Below are positions 1 through 7,841 of a stretch of 64,000 nt of DNA, piece by piece. This DNA comes from Paenarthrobacter sp. GOM3 (GTDB lineage Bacteria; Actinomycetota; Actinomycetes; Actinomycetales; Micrococcaceae), in the NCBI RefSeq assembly GCF_018215265.2, contig NZ_CP136562.1, positions 744,001 through 808,000 on the forward strand. The letters run 5' to 3'. Made by a program: the position numbers and the translations under genes. The stretch's first letter is position 1. Each line of letters opens with the position of its first letter. The notes beneath the pieces were generated by a model. The model was not told where the DNA came from. It made no database searches and saw nothing but the letters and a program-made list of their open reading frames with translations.

Positions 1-1171
1 TTCCGACCACAGCGGCGGTGAGGGCAGCACCCACTACAACTGCCCCCTCAAGCCAGCGGTCCGGCGTCGTAATGAGGGGCAAAAGCAAGAGCGCGCCGGA
101 GCTGACCGCTAGCCCAGTCGCCAAACCGGGCAACCCCAAGCTCGGACGCACAGCCCAGGTAGCGAGGAATAGGCCGAGGACGTTCGCCACAAACACGTTC
201 AGATAGCCGGTGCAGGCCAGGAAGATTCCGGCGTAAGCCAAGCTCCACGCCACAACCGGGACGACTCGTCCCAGAATGCTGTCCCGGGGAGAAGAAGCAG
301 GTCCGGCAGACAGGGCGGTGCGAAGTTCGCGGACAGGAACGCGCCCGCGCCGCAGGTCCCGGGTCAGCCGGCCGATGCCGCGCAGGTCCGCAATGGCGGT
401 TCGTACGACGTCGACACTTGAGTTTGGGTCCTGGGTCCAGTCGACGGGGACTTCATGAATGCGCAGGCCGGAGCGCTCGGCGATGATCAGCAGCTCAGTG
501 TCGAAAAACCAGGCCTCGTCTTTGACATGGGGGAGTAGCTGGTGGGCCACGTCCGCACGGATAGCTTTGAAGCCGCACTGGGCATCGGAGAAACCGGCCC
601 CCAGGACGGTGCGTAACAGTGAGTTGTAGCTGCGGGCTACCAACTGGTGCCGGGGGCTGCGCGTAACGCGGGATGCCGGTGCCAGGCGAGTGCCGATGGC
701 GAGATCCGAATGGCCTGAAATGAGCGGTGCAAGCAGGGGAGCCACAGCGGCCAGATCCGTGGACAAGTCTGCTTCCATGTAGGCAAGCACAGGCGACGGC
801 GACGCGAGCCAAGCCTGACGGAGTGCGTTTCCGCGTCCCCTTTGCTCAAACCGGACAACAACCACTTCAGGAAGTTCGCGGGCCAGCCTCTCGGCAACCC
901 GCAAGGTGTTGTCCGTGCTGGCGTTGTCCGCAACGGTGATCCGAAAAGCGTGGGGAAAGGTTTCTTTGAGATACCCGTGGAGCCTGCGCAGATTCTCTTC
1001 CAGACAGGCTTCATCATTGAACGCGGGAATCGTGACGTCCAGGACCGGGGTGGGCGCCTGGGTTTCAACGGGGGAGCGCCGGGACCGCTGCGCGGGCTCT
1101 GGCGTCATCGCCAAATTCATGCCGTGGATCGCGTGATGGGATGCGCAGGTCGAAGGATCAGTGAGCGTCAT
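1..1171 (-). CDS. Bifunctional GT2 glycosyltransferase / GtrA-like membrane protein (3' end cut by window)
   Basis: Translation from the ATG at 1171 stays open to the window edge (390 codons), so the C-terminus is missing. Residues about 40-270 read as a DPM1-like GT2 domain: the beta strand LDVTIPAFNDE, the ADNASTDNT nucleotide-sugar loop, an acidic ADLSTD motif in place of the DXD, and a FSDAQCGFKA motif typical of dolichyl/polyprenyl-phosphate sugar synthases. From about residue 300 hydrophobic stretches follow (VVPVVAWSLAYAGIFLA, FVANVLGLFLATWAV, GLAVSSGALLLLPLI) whose spacing resembles a GtrA domain. Family knowledge: such proteins make or flip polyprenyl-linked sugars for cell-envelope glycans. 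The sugar cannot be told from sequence. The start is supported by frame; a later ATG lies at residue 18. Confidence 0.8.
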   Translation of the reverse strand, partial: MTLTDPSTCASHHAIHGMNLAMTPEPAQRSRRSPVETQAPTPVLDVTIPAFNDEACLEENLRRLHGYLKETFPHAFRITVADNASTDNTLRVAERLARELPEVVVVRFEQRGRGNALRQAWLASPSPVLAYMEADLSTDLAAVAPLLAPLISGHSDLAIGTRLAPASRVTRSPRHQLVARSYNSLLRTVLGAGFSDAQCGFKAIRADVAHQLLPHVKDEAWFFDTELLIIAERSGLRIHEVPVDWTQDPNSSVDVVRTAIADLRGIGRLTRDLRRGRVPVRELRTALSAGPASSPRDSILGRVVPVVAWSLAYAGIFLACTGYLNVFVANVLGLFLATWAVRPSLGLPGLATGLAVSSGALLLLPLITTPDRWLEGAVVVGAALTAAVVG

Positions 1172-1248
1172 GTACCCAGCATGCGGCCGCCGATTATGAG
1201 GGCTTTAGGCGGAAGCTGTGACGTCACTGTGAACCATGGGCCGCTCCT

Positions 1249-1298
1249 GTGAAACGGACTCAGCCGGCGTTAAACGGACTCAGCCCGTGTTAAACGGC
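1249..1298. repeat. Short tandem 20-bp repeat
   Basis: Two and a half copies of a 20-bp unit with core AAACGGACTCAGCC lie head to tail (units begin at 1249, 1269 and 1289). They sit between the glycosyltransferase start and a large palindrome, so they could be part of the glycosyltransferase promoter or just a small slippage repeat. Confidence 0.6.
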
Positions 1299-1300
1299 AA

Positions 1301-1366
1301 TGCCGCGCCCGTTACCGCTTTTCGCTCCAGTGGGTACTGGTGCGAACGGCGGCTTCGGGCGCGGCA
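1301..1366 (-). terminator. Long imperfect palindrome, probable terminator of the SLT gene
   Basis: Outer arms TGCCGCGCCCG (1301-1311) and CGGGCGCGGCA (1356-1366) are perfectly complementary. The inner arms TTCGC-N-CCAGT and ACTGG-N-GCGAA continue the stem around a small loop near 1332-1335, with a mismatched middle section. It lies just 3' of the SLT-domain gene. There is no clear U tract, so it may be a non-canonical actinobacterial terminator or an unrelated palindromic element. Confidence 0.45.
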
Positions 1367-1381
1367 GTCAAGCAGTCTGGC

Positions 1382-2224
1382 TTAGTACCAGTTGTTGGCC
1401 AAGTGGAAGGCCAGGGCAGCTGACGGGGATCCGTAGCGTTCCTTGATGTAGTTCAGGCCCCACTTGATCTGGGTCTGGTAGTTGGTTTGCCAGTCCGCAC
1501 CGGCAGAAGCCATTTTGCCGGCCGGAAGCGACTGGACAATACCGTACGCACCGCTGGAAGCGTTGGTGGCAGTGGTCCGCCAGCCTGATTCCTTCTCCCA
1601 CAGTGTGTTCAGGGCGGTCATTTCGCCCGCGCTCCAGCCGTAGCTGCCAAGGATGCTGGCGGCGTAGGCCTTTGCACCGGCGGGATCGTCCACTGCCTTC
1701 GGGGCGGCAGCAGCGGCTGCAGCCTGGGCGGCTGCGGCGGCAGCAGCGGCGTCGGCGGCCTGCTTGGCGGCAGCGTCAGCAGCAGCCTTTTCGGCAGCGG
1801 CTTGATCTGCCGCTGCCTTGTCGGCGGCAGCCTGCGCGGCAGCGGCCTGATCGGCGGCGAGCTTGTCGGTTGCGGCCTTGTCGGCGGCTGCCTTGTCAGC
1901 AGCAGCCCGGTCGGCTGCGCCCTTGGCTGCGGCGGCGTCCATCGAAGCGGAGACTTCAGCGGACTTGTTGGTGCTGACCTGGGCGGCGGCCTGGGTGTCG
2001 GCTACGCGGCTTGCCTCGGGGAGGTTCAACGCTGCGTTTGCGGCGGTTCCGAGCGATGCAACGCCCAGTGCAGCGGCGATGACGCCGGCAACAACAGGCA
2101 TGCGCTTGCCGGACTTGCCGTCACGGGCGGCCTTTTTGAGGACGGTCTGCGACTTGGTCAACTGGGTGTCGTTCTGGTCGCGGTGACGCGCGGAAGGGCG
2201 CGTCTGATCGTTAAATTCAGACAT
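1382..2224 (-). CDS. Secreted SLT/resuscitation-type lytic transglycosylase domain protein with Ala-rich linker
   Basis: 280 residues. A basic N-terminus is followed by a hydrophobic signal or anchor segment at about 43-65 (VVAGVIAAALGVASLGTAA). Residues about 85-185 are an extreme low-complexity linker of AADKAA/AADQAA repeats that should form a charged alanine helix. The last 85 residues are a goose-lysozyme/SLT-like fold (GSYGWSAGEMTAL, WEKESGW with the probable catalytic Glu, GAYGIVQSLP, and a final HLANNWY), as seen in actinobacterial transglycosylase-like proteins. Role: cleavage or remodelling of peptidoglycan outside the cell. A c-di-AMP riboswitch in the leader fits, because ydaO riboswitches in Actinobacteria often precede cell-wall hydrolase genes. 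Confidence 0.85.
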   Translation of the reverse strand: MSEFNDQTRPSARHRDQNDTQLTKSQTVLKKAARDGKSGKRMPVVAGVIAAALGVASLGTAANAALNLPEASRVADTQAAAQVSTNKSAEVSASMDAAAAKGAADRAAADKAAADKAATDKLAADQAAAAQAAADKAAADQAAAEKAAADAAAKQAADAAAAAAAAQAAAAAAAPKAVDDPAGAKAYAASILGSYGWSAGEMTALNTLWEKESGWRTTATNASSGAYGIVQSLPAGKMASAGADWQTNYQTQIKWGLNYIKERYGSPSAALAFHLANNWY

Positions 2225-2235
2225 AGTGATTACCT

Positions 2236-2405
2236 CTCAGCGCCTGCGGAGTTAGCTGTCGGGTTCGGATGAGGTCATCCGGCCGCGCATCACGCTGCGG
2301 CTTCACCCCAAGGGCCGGCAAAAAGCCTGGGCCCGGAGACTCTGGGTCCCCCGTCTCTGCCTCGGAGAAAGATCGGACTCCGGGAAGTGGCAGAGCTCGG
2401 CGCAT
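2236..2405 (-). promoter_or_regulatory. ydaO/yuaA-type c-di-AMP riboswitch
   Basis: On the minus strand the conserved blocks of this class appear in order: GACGGGGGACCCA, then TTGGGGTGAA, then CCGAACCCGACAGCTAAC followed by CGCAGGCG. The closing stem pairs GCGCC (2399-2403) with GGCGC (2240-2244). It ends about 12 nt before the SLT gene start, so the expression platform must overlap the ribosome-binding region or act by early termination. Family knowledge: these RNAs bind c-di-AMP and usually switch cell-wall and osmotic genes off when the ligand is high. Confidence 0.92.
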
Positions 2406-2521
2406 CCCGGATGTGGGCCGGTTAGGGGCAACCCACCCTTTCGACGGTACAGGAGGTTTCCGCAGAAGTCACATTTAGGTAACAGAGATCACGAAGGCGG
2501 TGAGTCGTCTTGCCGGATTCG

Positions 2522-4021
2522 TTACATGCGTTCGGTGTTGGTGGTCGGGAGTCTCAGGGCGAATTCGGTGCGCCCCGGCCTGGAGGTCACTTCAACACTG
2601 CCACCGTGCGCCGCAACGATGGAATCGACAATGGAGAGACCCAGCCCCGAGGTGCCCTCCGACCCCGATCTTGCGGCGTCAGCACGGGCAAATCGGGAGA
2701 AAATGCGGCTCTGGAAGTCCTGCGGAATGCCCGGACCGTTGTCCGTCACAGTCACCACTGCGCTGCCATCCGCTGAGAGCATGACTCCGGTGACCACGGT
2801 CGTTCCCGGGTCGGTGTGCTTGCGGGCGTTCGAGAGCAGGTTCGCCAGGACCTGATGCAATTGCGTGGCGTCGCCACGTACCGTGATGGGCTCCCCGGGA
2901 AGTTGGAGTTGCCAGATGTGGTCCGGTGCCATGACTTTTTCGTCGCTGACGGTCTCGATCACCAACTGGGTGAGGTCCACCTCCGTGACCTTCACGGGCT
3001 GACCCTCGTCCAGCCTTGCCAGCAACAGGAGATCTTCCACCAGGGTGGTCATGCGTTCGGACTGGCTTTGGACGCGGGCCAACGACTTCCTGCCGTCCTC
3101 CGTGAAATTCTCGGTCATCCGCAGCAGCTCCGTATAGCCGCGAATGGCAGTCAGCGGGGTCCGCAGTTCGTGCGAAGCATCCGCCACGAACTGGCGCACC
3201 TTGGTTTCGCTTTCCTGACGGGCCTCCAATGCGCTGGAGACGTTGTTCAGCATCTGGTTCAGCGCATGGCCAACGCTGCCAACTTCCGTCCCAGGATGGG
3301 AGGCCGACGGCGGGACGCGCACCGCAAGGGCCACCTCACCGGCGTCGAGGGGCAGTCTCGATACTTTCGTGGCAACTTCGGACAGCTGCTCCAAGGGCCG
3401 CATGGTGCGCCGGATGATGACGGTACCCGCGAGCCCGATCAGGACCAGGCCGCCAAGGGAAACCAGCACCATGGTCCATACCAGCGAGGCCTCGGCGTTC
3501 TGCTTGTCCGCCAGGGGCAGGCCAGTCACGATGACGTCGCCGTAGGGGTTGTCGACGGCCACCAGACGGTACGCGCCATTGGAGAGCGAGCGGTCCACGG
3601 GCATGTTGTCCGTGGGGAGCGACACCAGGATCTTTTCATCGTCCGCGGACAGTGATACGCGGTTTCCTTGGGCGTCGATGAGTCCTGAACTCCGGACAGT
3701 GGAGCCGTCGATCCGGGCGTTGAGCGTTCCCGCGGCCTGGCCCCGCGCCTCCAGCGGGTCGGGCCTTCCGGACGGGGAAGTGGGGAAGTTCGACGGCGCC
3801 CTGCCGAAGTCATTCGCGCGGCTGGACGCCTGCTCCAACTGCCTGTCGAGCTGCTTGTTGAAGACCGCGTCCATGGAGGCGTAGCTGACGATGCCTACCG
3901 CACCGCAGATCGCCACCAACAGGGCCATGGCCACCAAGACCAATCGGGTACGCAGATGCCAGGTGGACGGGTTGAGCCAACTCCGCCGGGACGTTTTGGC
4001 CACTCCGGAAAGTGTGCTCAA
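2522..4021 (-). CDS. HAMP sensor histidine kinase
   Basis: 499 residues. TM1 at about 25-47, an extracytoplasmic sensor loop of about 130 residues, TM2 at about 181-203, a HAMP linker, and a HisKA dimerisation domain with phospho-acceptor His284 in DASHELRTPLTAIRGY. The HATPase domain shows an N box (NLLSNARKHT), G1 (DNGPGIP) and G2 (GTSGLGLSIV). It autophosphorylates and passes phosphate to the response regulator encoded 3 bp upstream. The pair resembles the TcrYX/MprBA class of actinobacterial systems, but the signal is not evident. The stop is followed within 60 bp by the ydaO leader region. Confidence 0.93.
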   Translation of the reverse strand: MSTLSGVAKTSRRSWLNPSTWHLRTRLVLVAMALLVAICGAVGIVSYASMDAVFNKQLDRQLEQASSRANDFGRAPSNFPTSPSGRPDPLEARGQAAGTLNARIDGSTVRSSGLIDAQGNRVSLSADDEKILVSLPTDNMPVDRSLSNGAYRLVAVDNPYGDVIVTGLPLADKQNAEASLVWTMVLVSLGGLVLIGLAGTVIIRRTMRPLEQLSEVATKVSRLPLDAGEVALAVRVPPSASHPGTEVGSVGHALNQMLNNVSSALEARQESETKVRQFVADASHELRTPLTAIRGYTELLRMTENFTEDGRKSLARVQSQSERMTTLVEDLLLLARLDEGQPVKVTEVDLTQLVIETVSDEKVMAPDHIWQLQLPGEPITVRGDATQLHQVLANLLSNARKHTDPGTTVVTGVMLSADGSAVVTVTDNGPGIPQDFQSRIFSRFARADAARSGSEGTSGLGLSIVDSIVAAHGGSVEVTSRPGRTEFALRLPTTNTERM

Positions 4022-4024
4022 TGG

Positions 4025-4765
4025 CTAGTCCGCTGGCTTGATGACGTACCCGGCACCGCGAACGGTGTGGATCATGGGCGGGTGGTCCGCTTCGATCTTC
4101 TTGCGCAGGTAGGAGATGTAGAGCTCCACGATGTTGGCCTGTCCGCCGAAGTCGTAGTCCCACACGCGGTCGAGGATCTGGGCTTTGCTGACAACCCTTT
4201 TGGGGTTCTCCATGAGGTAGCGCAGAAGTTCGAACTGCGTTGCGGTCAGCGGAATATCCTGCCCGGCCCGTGTCACCTCGCGGGTATCGACGTTCAGGGT
4301 CAGGTCTCCCACCACCAGCTCGGCCGTGTCCATGGCCGCTACCCCGGACCGCTGGACCAGCCGGTGCAGGCGCAGGAGGACTTCTTCCATGCTGAACGGC
4401 TTGGTCACATAGTCGTCGCCGCCGGCAGCCAGGCCCACGATCCTGTCCTGCACGGCGTCCTTGGCGGTGAGGAACAGGGCGGGAACTTCGGGAGCGAAAG
4501 CGCGGACGCGGTTGAGCACTTCGACGCCATCGAATCCAGGCAGCATGACATCAAGCACCAGTACGTCGGGACGGAAATCCTTGGCCAACTTCACGGCGGC
4601 CGGACCGTCGCCTGCTACGGCCACAGACCAGCCTGCCATGCGCAGGCCCATGCTCATGAGCTCGGCGAGGCTGGGTTCGTCATCCACCACCAAAGCCCGG
4701 ATGGGGGAGCCGTCCGGGTGGGAAAGCTGGGGGAGGTTGTTGGTCATGGAGTGCGAGGAGGCCAT
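4025..4765 (-). CDS. OmpR/PhoB-family response regulator
   Basis: 246 residues. The receiver domain (about 23-137) has the acidic pair VVDDE, phospho-acceptor Asp72 in VLVLDVMLPGFDG and the conserved lysine in LTAKD. The C-terminal winged helix (about 150-240) carries TATQFELLRYLMENPKRVVSK and ends VRGAGYVIKP. It is the first gene of a two-gene operon with the histidine kinase (gap 3 bp). The ATG at 4765 has GGAGA eight bases upstream; a second in-frame ATG lies six codons later. Confidence 0.95.
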   Translation of the reverse strand: MASSHSMTNNLPQLSHPDGSPIRALVVDDEPSLAELMSMGLRMAGWSVAVAGDGPAAVKLAKDFRPDVLVLDVMLPGFDGVEVLNRVRAFAPEVPALFLTAKDAVQDRIVGLAAGGDDYVTKPFSMEEVLLRLHRLVQRSGVAAMDTAELVVGDLTLNVDTREVTRAGQDIPLTATQFELLRYLMENPKRVVSKAQILDRVWDYDFGGQANIVELYISYLRKKIEADHPPMIHTVRGAGYVIKPAD

Positions 4766-5040
4766 GGGACAAGTCTCCGTTCTGCTGGTTAGCCAGCGCT
4801 TTGCCCGTCCTGTGAGGACGCTGTGAAGTCAACATTAGCGAGGTGGGAGCCGGCTGCAACCAAGTGTTTCTACGGCTTGTAGCAGATTTGGAGCAAAATA
4901 TTATCGAGGGAGGCCACGGTCGATTGGACAACAACTGTTTCAGATCGTGAGATTCCGCGTGGACGTGGTTGGCGGGAAGCGGGATCCACATCATGCCTCA
5001 TTGGCCGAAGATAATTCACCAAAAGTCCTATATTTCTCCG

Positions 5041-5100
5041 TTGTGCCGAATGAAATGCCGTTCATTTCCAGCACCCCATGAATTGTGATTTACGGCACAA
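5041..5100. promoter_or_regulatory. Nested inverted repeats, candidate operator
   Basis: The outer pair TTGTGCCG/CGGCACAA is perfect (8 bp arms, 44-bp spacer) and the inner pair AATGAA/TTCATT is perfect (6-bp spacer). They lie midway between the response-regulator operon and the winged-helix gene, where a regulator could control either promoter. No binding protein is assigned. Confidence 0.3.
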
Positions 5101-5181
5101 TAGACCCGGACGTCTCAAAATGTGGACGGTTCGGCGCTTTGTTACTTGCGTGTTGCCATTGTTACGTTGCACACTTCCAAT

Positions 5182-5274
5182 GTGAACAAGAACTCAACAG
5201 CACCTGCAGCCGCAGCAACCTGGCCCAGCACACCCGCTGGCCATGATGACCGCTGTTGTCGAATGCAAGCCTAA
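5182..5274 (+). CDS. Possible 30-residue upstream ORF in the leader of the winged-helix gene
   Basis: A GTG at 5182 opens a 30-codon frame ending at TAA 5272-5274. The peptide is Ala/Pro-rich and ends RCCRMQA with adjacent cysteines. It follows promoter-like sequence with hardly any leader. Short Cys-containing upstream ORFs are known in actinobacterial leaders, but codon use here is not convincing and no ribosome-binding site is visible. It may be chance. Confidence 0.18.
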   Translation: MNKNSTAPAAAATWPSTPAGHDDRCCRMQA

Positions 5275-5405
5275 CTTTCCACCCCAAGAAGTTTCAGGCA
5301 TTCGCCCCCTAGCCCAGCGTTGGGCGCCCCTCCCCAAACTCATTGCGGGGACCACCAGCATTCGAAGCCGCGATGACGGCTATTCACTTTTGAGGTAAGC
5401 ACTCC

Positions 5406-6272
5406 ATGTCAGTTGCATCTGGATACGTCCACATCTCCGTCCGTAACGCCAACAAGGCCGCGTCAAACGCAGGGCTGCGCCCCGGGTTCGGCAACCGTCC
5501 GGGCTATTCTCCGGCCCCACAGGGTGCCGGCCAGCAGGCTCCCGGCTACGTCCCGCAGGGTTACAACCCCAACTCCTATGGCCAGCTGCGTGCCGTGCCC
5601 ACCACGGAGCCGGCACCCATGACGGCTCCCACGCCGGTGATTGCCCAGTCCGACCGGCTGCGCCCCGTTGCCAACGACAATGTAGCCCGCGGGTTCGTGC
5701 TTTACATGGGCATCGACGAAGAAACGGCAGCCGCTGCTGGAACTTCCATTGCCAAGCTTGCCCAGGAGATCCGCGCCTATGCGCAGTCCCTGGTGACCGG
5801 CGCCGAGAGCTACGCCGCCGTCGCAGTTGCCCCCGCCGGGGCACCCGGGTCCGCACTCGACGTCGTGCGTTCCACCTTCGGTGACCCCACGGTTGCCTCA
5901 CGGCAGCGCGCCGAAGCTGCCCGCCCCGCGCCGCAACAGGAGTCCCGTCCCTCTGGCGTGCTGATCGACCTCGCCCGCCGTGAAGTTCACCTGGACGGCG
6001 AATCGCTGAACCTGACATTCAAGGAATTCGAGCTCCTCAACTACCTCGTTGAGAACGGCACCCGCACCGTGGGTCGCGACGAACTGCTCGAAGGCCTCTG
6101 GCGTAACGCCGAGGAAGTGCCGAACGAGCGCACCATCGACGTTCACATCCGCCGGCTGCGCTCCAAGCTGGGCCGCCTTGCCAACACCGTTCGCACGGTT
6201 CGCGGCCAGGGCTACCGCTTCTACGAGCACCCCGAAGTTATCGTGTGGGCCGCTCCGGAATACTCCATCTAA
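5406..6272 (+). CDS. Winged-helix DNA-binding protein without receiver domain
   Basis: 288 residues. The C-terminal third (about 175-275) is an OmpR-type winged helix: LIDLARREVHLDGESLNLT, FKEFELLNYLVENGTRTV, and RTIDVHIRRLRSKLG with a final VRTVRGQGYRFYEHP. There is no phospho-receiver; residues 1-90 are Gly/Pro/Gln/Tyr-rich and disordered-looking, and a small helical segment sits at about 100-130 (FVLYMGIDEETAAAAGTSIA). It is therefore a transcription factor of the OmpR DNA-binding class that cannot be controlled by ordinary Asp phosphorylation. A GAGG lies 11 bases before the ATG. It has a long leader and its own terminator, so it is monocistronic. Confidence 0.85.
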   Translation: MSVASGYVHISVRNANKAASNAGLRPGFGNRPGYSPAPQGAGQQAPGYVPQGYNPNSYGQLRAVPTTEPAPMTAPTPVIAQSDRLRPVANDNVARGFVLYMGIDEETAAAAGTSIAKLAQEIRAYAQSLVTGAESYAAVAVAPAGAPGSALDVVRSTFGDPTVASRQRAEAARPAPQQESRPSGVLIDLARREVHLDGESLNLTFKEFELLNYLVENGTRTVGRDELLEGLWRNAEEVPNERTIDVHIRRLRSKLGRLANTVRTVRGQGYRFYEHPEVIVWAAPEYSI

Positions 6273-6288
6273 CCTGCGGTTTCAGCCG

Positions 6289-6320
6289 AAAGCGTCCGCC
6301 CCCTTGGGGCGGGCGCTTTT
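6289..6320 (+). terminator. Rho-independent terminator after the winged-helix gene
   Basis: Stem AAAGCGTCCGCCCC / GGGGCGGGCGCTTT with a CTT-type loop and following T residues, 17 bp after the stop codon. Confidence 0.85.
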
Positions 6321-6340
6321 GCTTTCGATAGGGTTGTTGC

Positions 6341-6865
6341 ATGAGCGACCATCACCTTAAGCGCCTTGTGATCATGCGGCATGCCAAGGCGGACTGGCCG
6401 GTGGGCGTGCCCGATCATGAGCGTCCCTTGGAGGAGCGCGGCCACCGTGAGGCGCCGTTGGCCGGTCAGTGGTTGCTCAAGCACGGGGTTGTTCCCGATT
6501 TCATCCTGTGCTCGTCCGCCCTCAGGACCCGCCAGACGTGCACCTGGGTGTGCAACGAACTGGGGGAGAAAGCTCCGACGCCGAAGCTCGAGGATGGCTT
6601 GTATGCCGCCTCAGCCAACCGCATGTTAACGGTGATCAATCATGTTCCGGACACCGTGACCACGCTGATGGTTATTTCGCATATGCCCGGCGTGCAGGAT
6701 TTGGCCATGCATTTGGCGTCCCGCGATTCGGATCACGACGCCTACATGGATGCCGCCACGCGCTACCCCACCAGTGCGTTGACGGTGTTGGAGACGGAGA
6801 AGTCGTGGGCTGAGCTGGACGGGCAGGACGCCCGGTTGACGCAGTTTAAGGTGCCTCGGCACTAG
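6341..6865 (+). CDS. sixA: SixA-type histidine phosphatase family protein
   Basis: 174 residues of the histidine phosphatase (phosphoglycerate-mutase-like) superfamily. The catalytic signature LVIMRHAKADWP lies near the N-terminus, DHERPLEERG follows, then SSALRTRQT and the second catalytic histidine in MVISHMPGVQDLA. Length and layout match SixA, which removes phosphate from histidine phosphotransfer proteins; the Actinobacteria members have unproven substrates. The 3' end overlaps that of the convergent LysR gene by 20 bp. Confidence 0.85.
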   Translation: MSDHHLKRLVIMRHAKADWPVGVPDHERPLEERGHREAPLAGQWLLKHGVVPDFILCSSALRTRQTCTWVCNELGEKAPTPKLEDGLYAASANRMLTVINHVPDTVTTLMVISHMPGVQDLAMHLASRDSDHDAYMDAATRYPTSALTVLETEKSWAELDGQDARLTQFKVPRH

Positions 6866-7769
6866 GTAGCTGTTCCGCGGCGACTTCCCGCAGCATGCGT
6901 ACGGCCAGGCGGATGTTGGGGCTCGCTGTCATCGTCTTGCGATACACCACTCCCACGGAGCGCTGCTGAACGGGGTTCATCACCGGAATGGCAACAACGC
7001 CTGCGGGGAGTGGCGGCCTGCCAAGCCGTGGAACCAGTGCAACGGCCACCCCCTGCTCCACCATGGCGATGTGCGTGGAAAAGTCGGGGTCGTACACGCG
7101 GATATCAGGCACCCGCCCCAGTCCTGCGAAAATCTGCAGGAGGGCTTCGTTGCAGATTGCGCCCGCCGGGGTGCTGATCCAGGTCTCATCCAGCAGGTCT
7201 TCACGCTCGACGGCGGTTCTCCCCGCCAGCGCGTGGGCGCTGTTGATGAGGACATCGGCCTGGTCCACGCAGAGGTCCTCGTGCACCAGGTTCTCGGGGA
7301 TGACCAAAGGCACGGAGTTCCAGTTGTGGACCACTGCGAGCTCAGCTTCTCCGGAGGCCACCCTCTGCACGGCTTCGCGGGGATCTTCTGCCAGCACAGT
7401 GATGTCCAGGGTGGGGTGGGAGGCTGCCAGTCGCCCCAGCATGGGTCCCACAAGCCCGCGGCAGGCGGTGGAGAATGCCACCATCCTCAGCAGTCCCGTG
7501 GGTTTGGCGGGATCGGCGAGCAGGGTGGCCTGCAATTCCTCGAGCTCGCCCATGATGCGGCGGCCGTAGCCTGCCAGCGCCAGCCCCCGCTCCGTCAGGA
7601 GCACGCCGCGGCCATTGCGTTCCAGTACGGCAACGCCTGTCTGTTTCTCCAGCTTCTTGATCTGCTGGGACACCGCTGACGGGCTGTAGCCCATCACGTC
7701 GGAGGCGGCCACCACCGATCCATGCTGTTCCACGGCAACCAGGGCCCTCAGGGCTGAGATGTCGATCAT
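6846..7769 (-). CDS. LysR-family transcriptional regulator
   Basis: 307 residues. The N-terminal winged helix-turn-helix (about 3-62) contains LRALVAVEQHGSVVAAS and SAVSQQIKKLEKQTGVAVLERNG in the usual LysR positions, followed by a LysR substrate-binding domain (about 90-295). It is divergent from the EamA transporter gene with only about 70 bp between starts, the classic arrangement for a LysR protein that controls its neighbour. The effector is unknown. Its last codons overlap the convergent phosphatase gene. Confidence 0.93.
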   Translation of the reverse strand: MIDISALRALVAVEQHGSVVAASDVMGYSPSAVSQQIKKLEKQTGVAVLERNGRGVLLTERGLALAGYGRRIMGELEELQATLLADPAKPTGLLRMVAFSTACRGLVGPMLGRLAASHPTLDITVLAEDPREAVQRVASGEAELAVVHNWNSVPLVIPENLVHEDLCVDQADVLINSAHALAGRTAVEREDLLDETWISTPAGAICNEALLQIFAGLGRVPDIRVYDPDFSTHIAMVEQGVAVALVPRLGRPPLPAGVVAIPVMNPVQQRSVGVVYRKTMTASPNIRLAVRMLREVAAEQLPSAEAP

Positions 7770-7841
7770 GAAGCAAATCTACGTGGTTCCATGCGGAAAT
7801 CAATGCTGGTGCTTCAGGGTCAGGGGGTCCAGAGTGTAGTT

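Larger units (their letters stand above)
4766..5405. other. 640-bp intergenic region between two divergent genes
   Basis: It holds the promoters of the response-regulator operon (minus) and of the winged-helix gene (plus). It is more AT-rich than its surroundings, especially near 4880-4910 and 5010-5170. Two nested inverted repeats occur: TTGTGCCG (5041-5048) with CGGCACAA (5093-5100), and AATGAA (5049-5054) with TTCATT (5061-5066). A direct repeat of TGTTAC plus TTGC lies near 5139-5170. One short weak ORF is listed separately. Nothing else is recognised. Confidence 0.6.

Noticed and set aside
1680..1960. Dense GCC/GCA repeat tract considered as a DNA repeat or CRISPR-like array
   Set aside because: It follows codon periodicity and encodes the alanine-rich linker of the SLT protein; there are no spacers.
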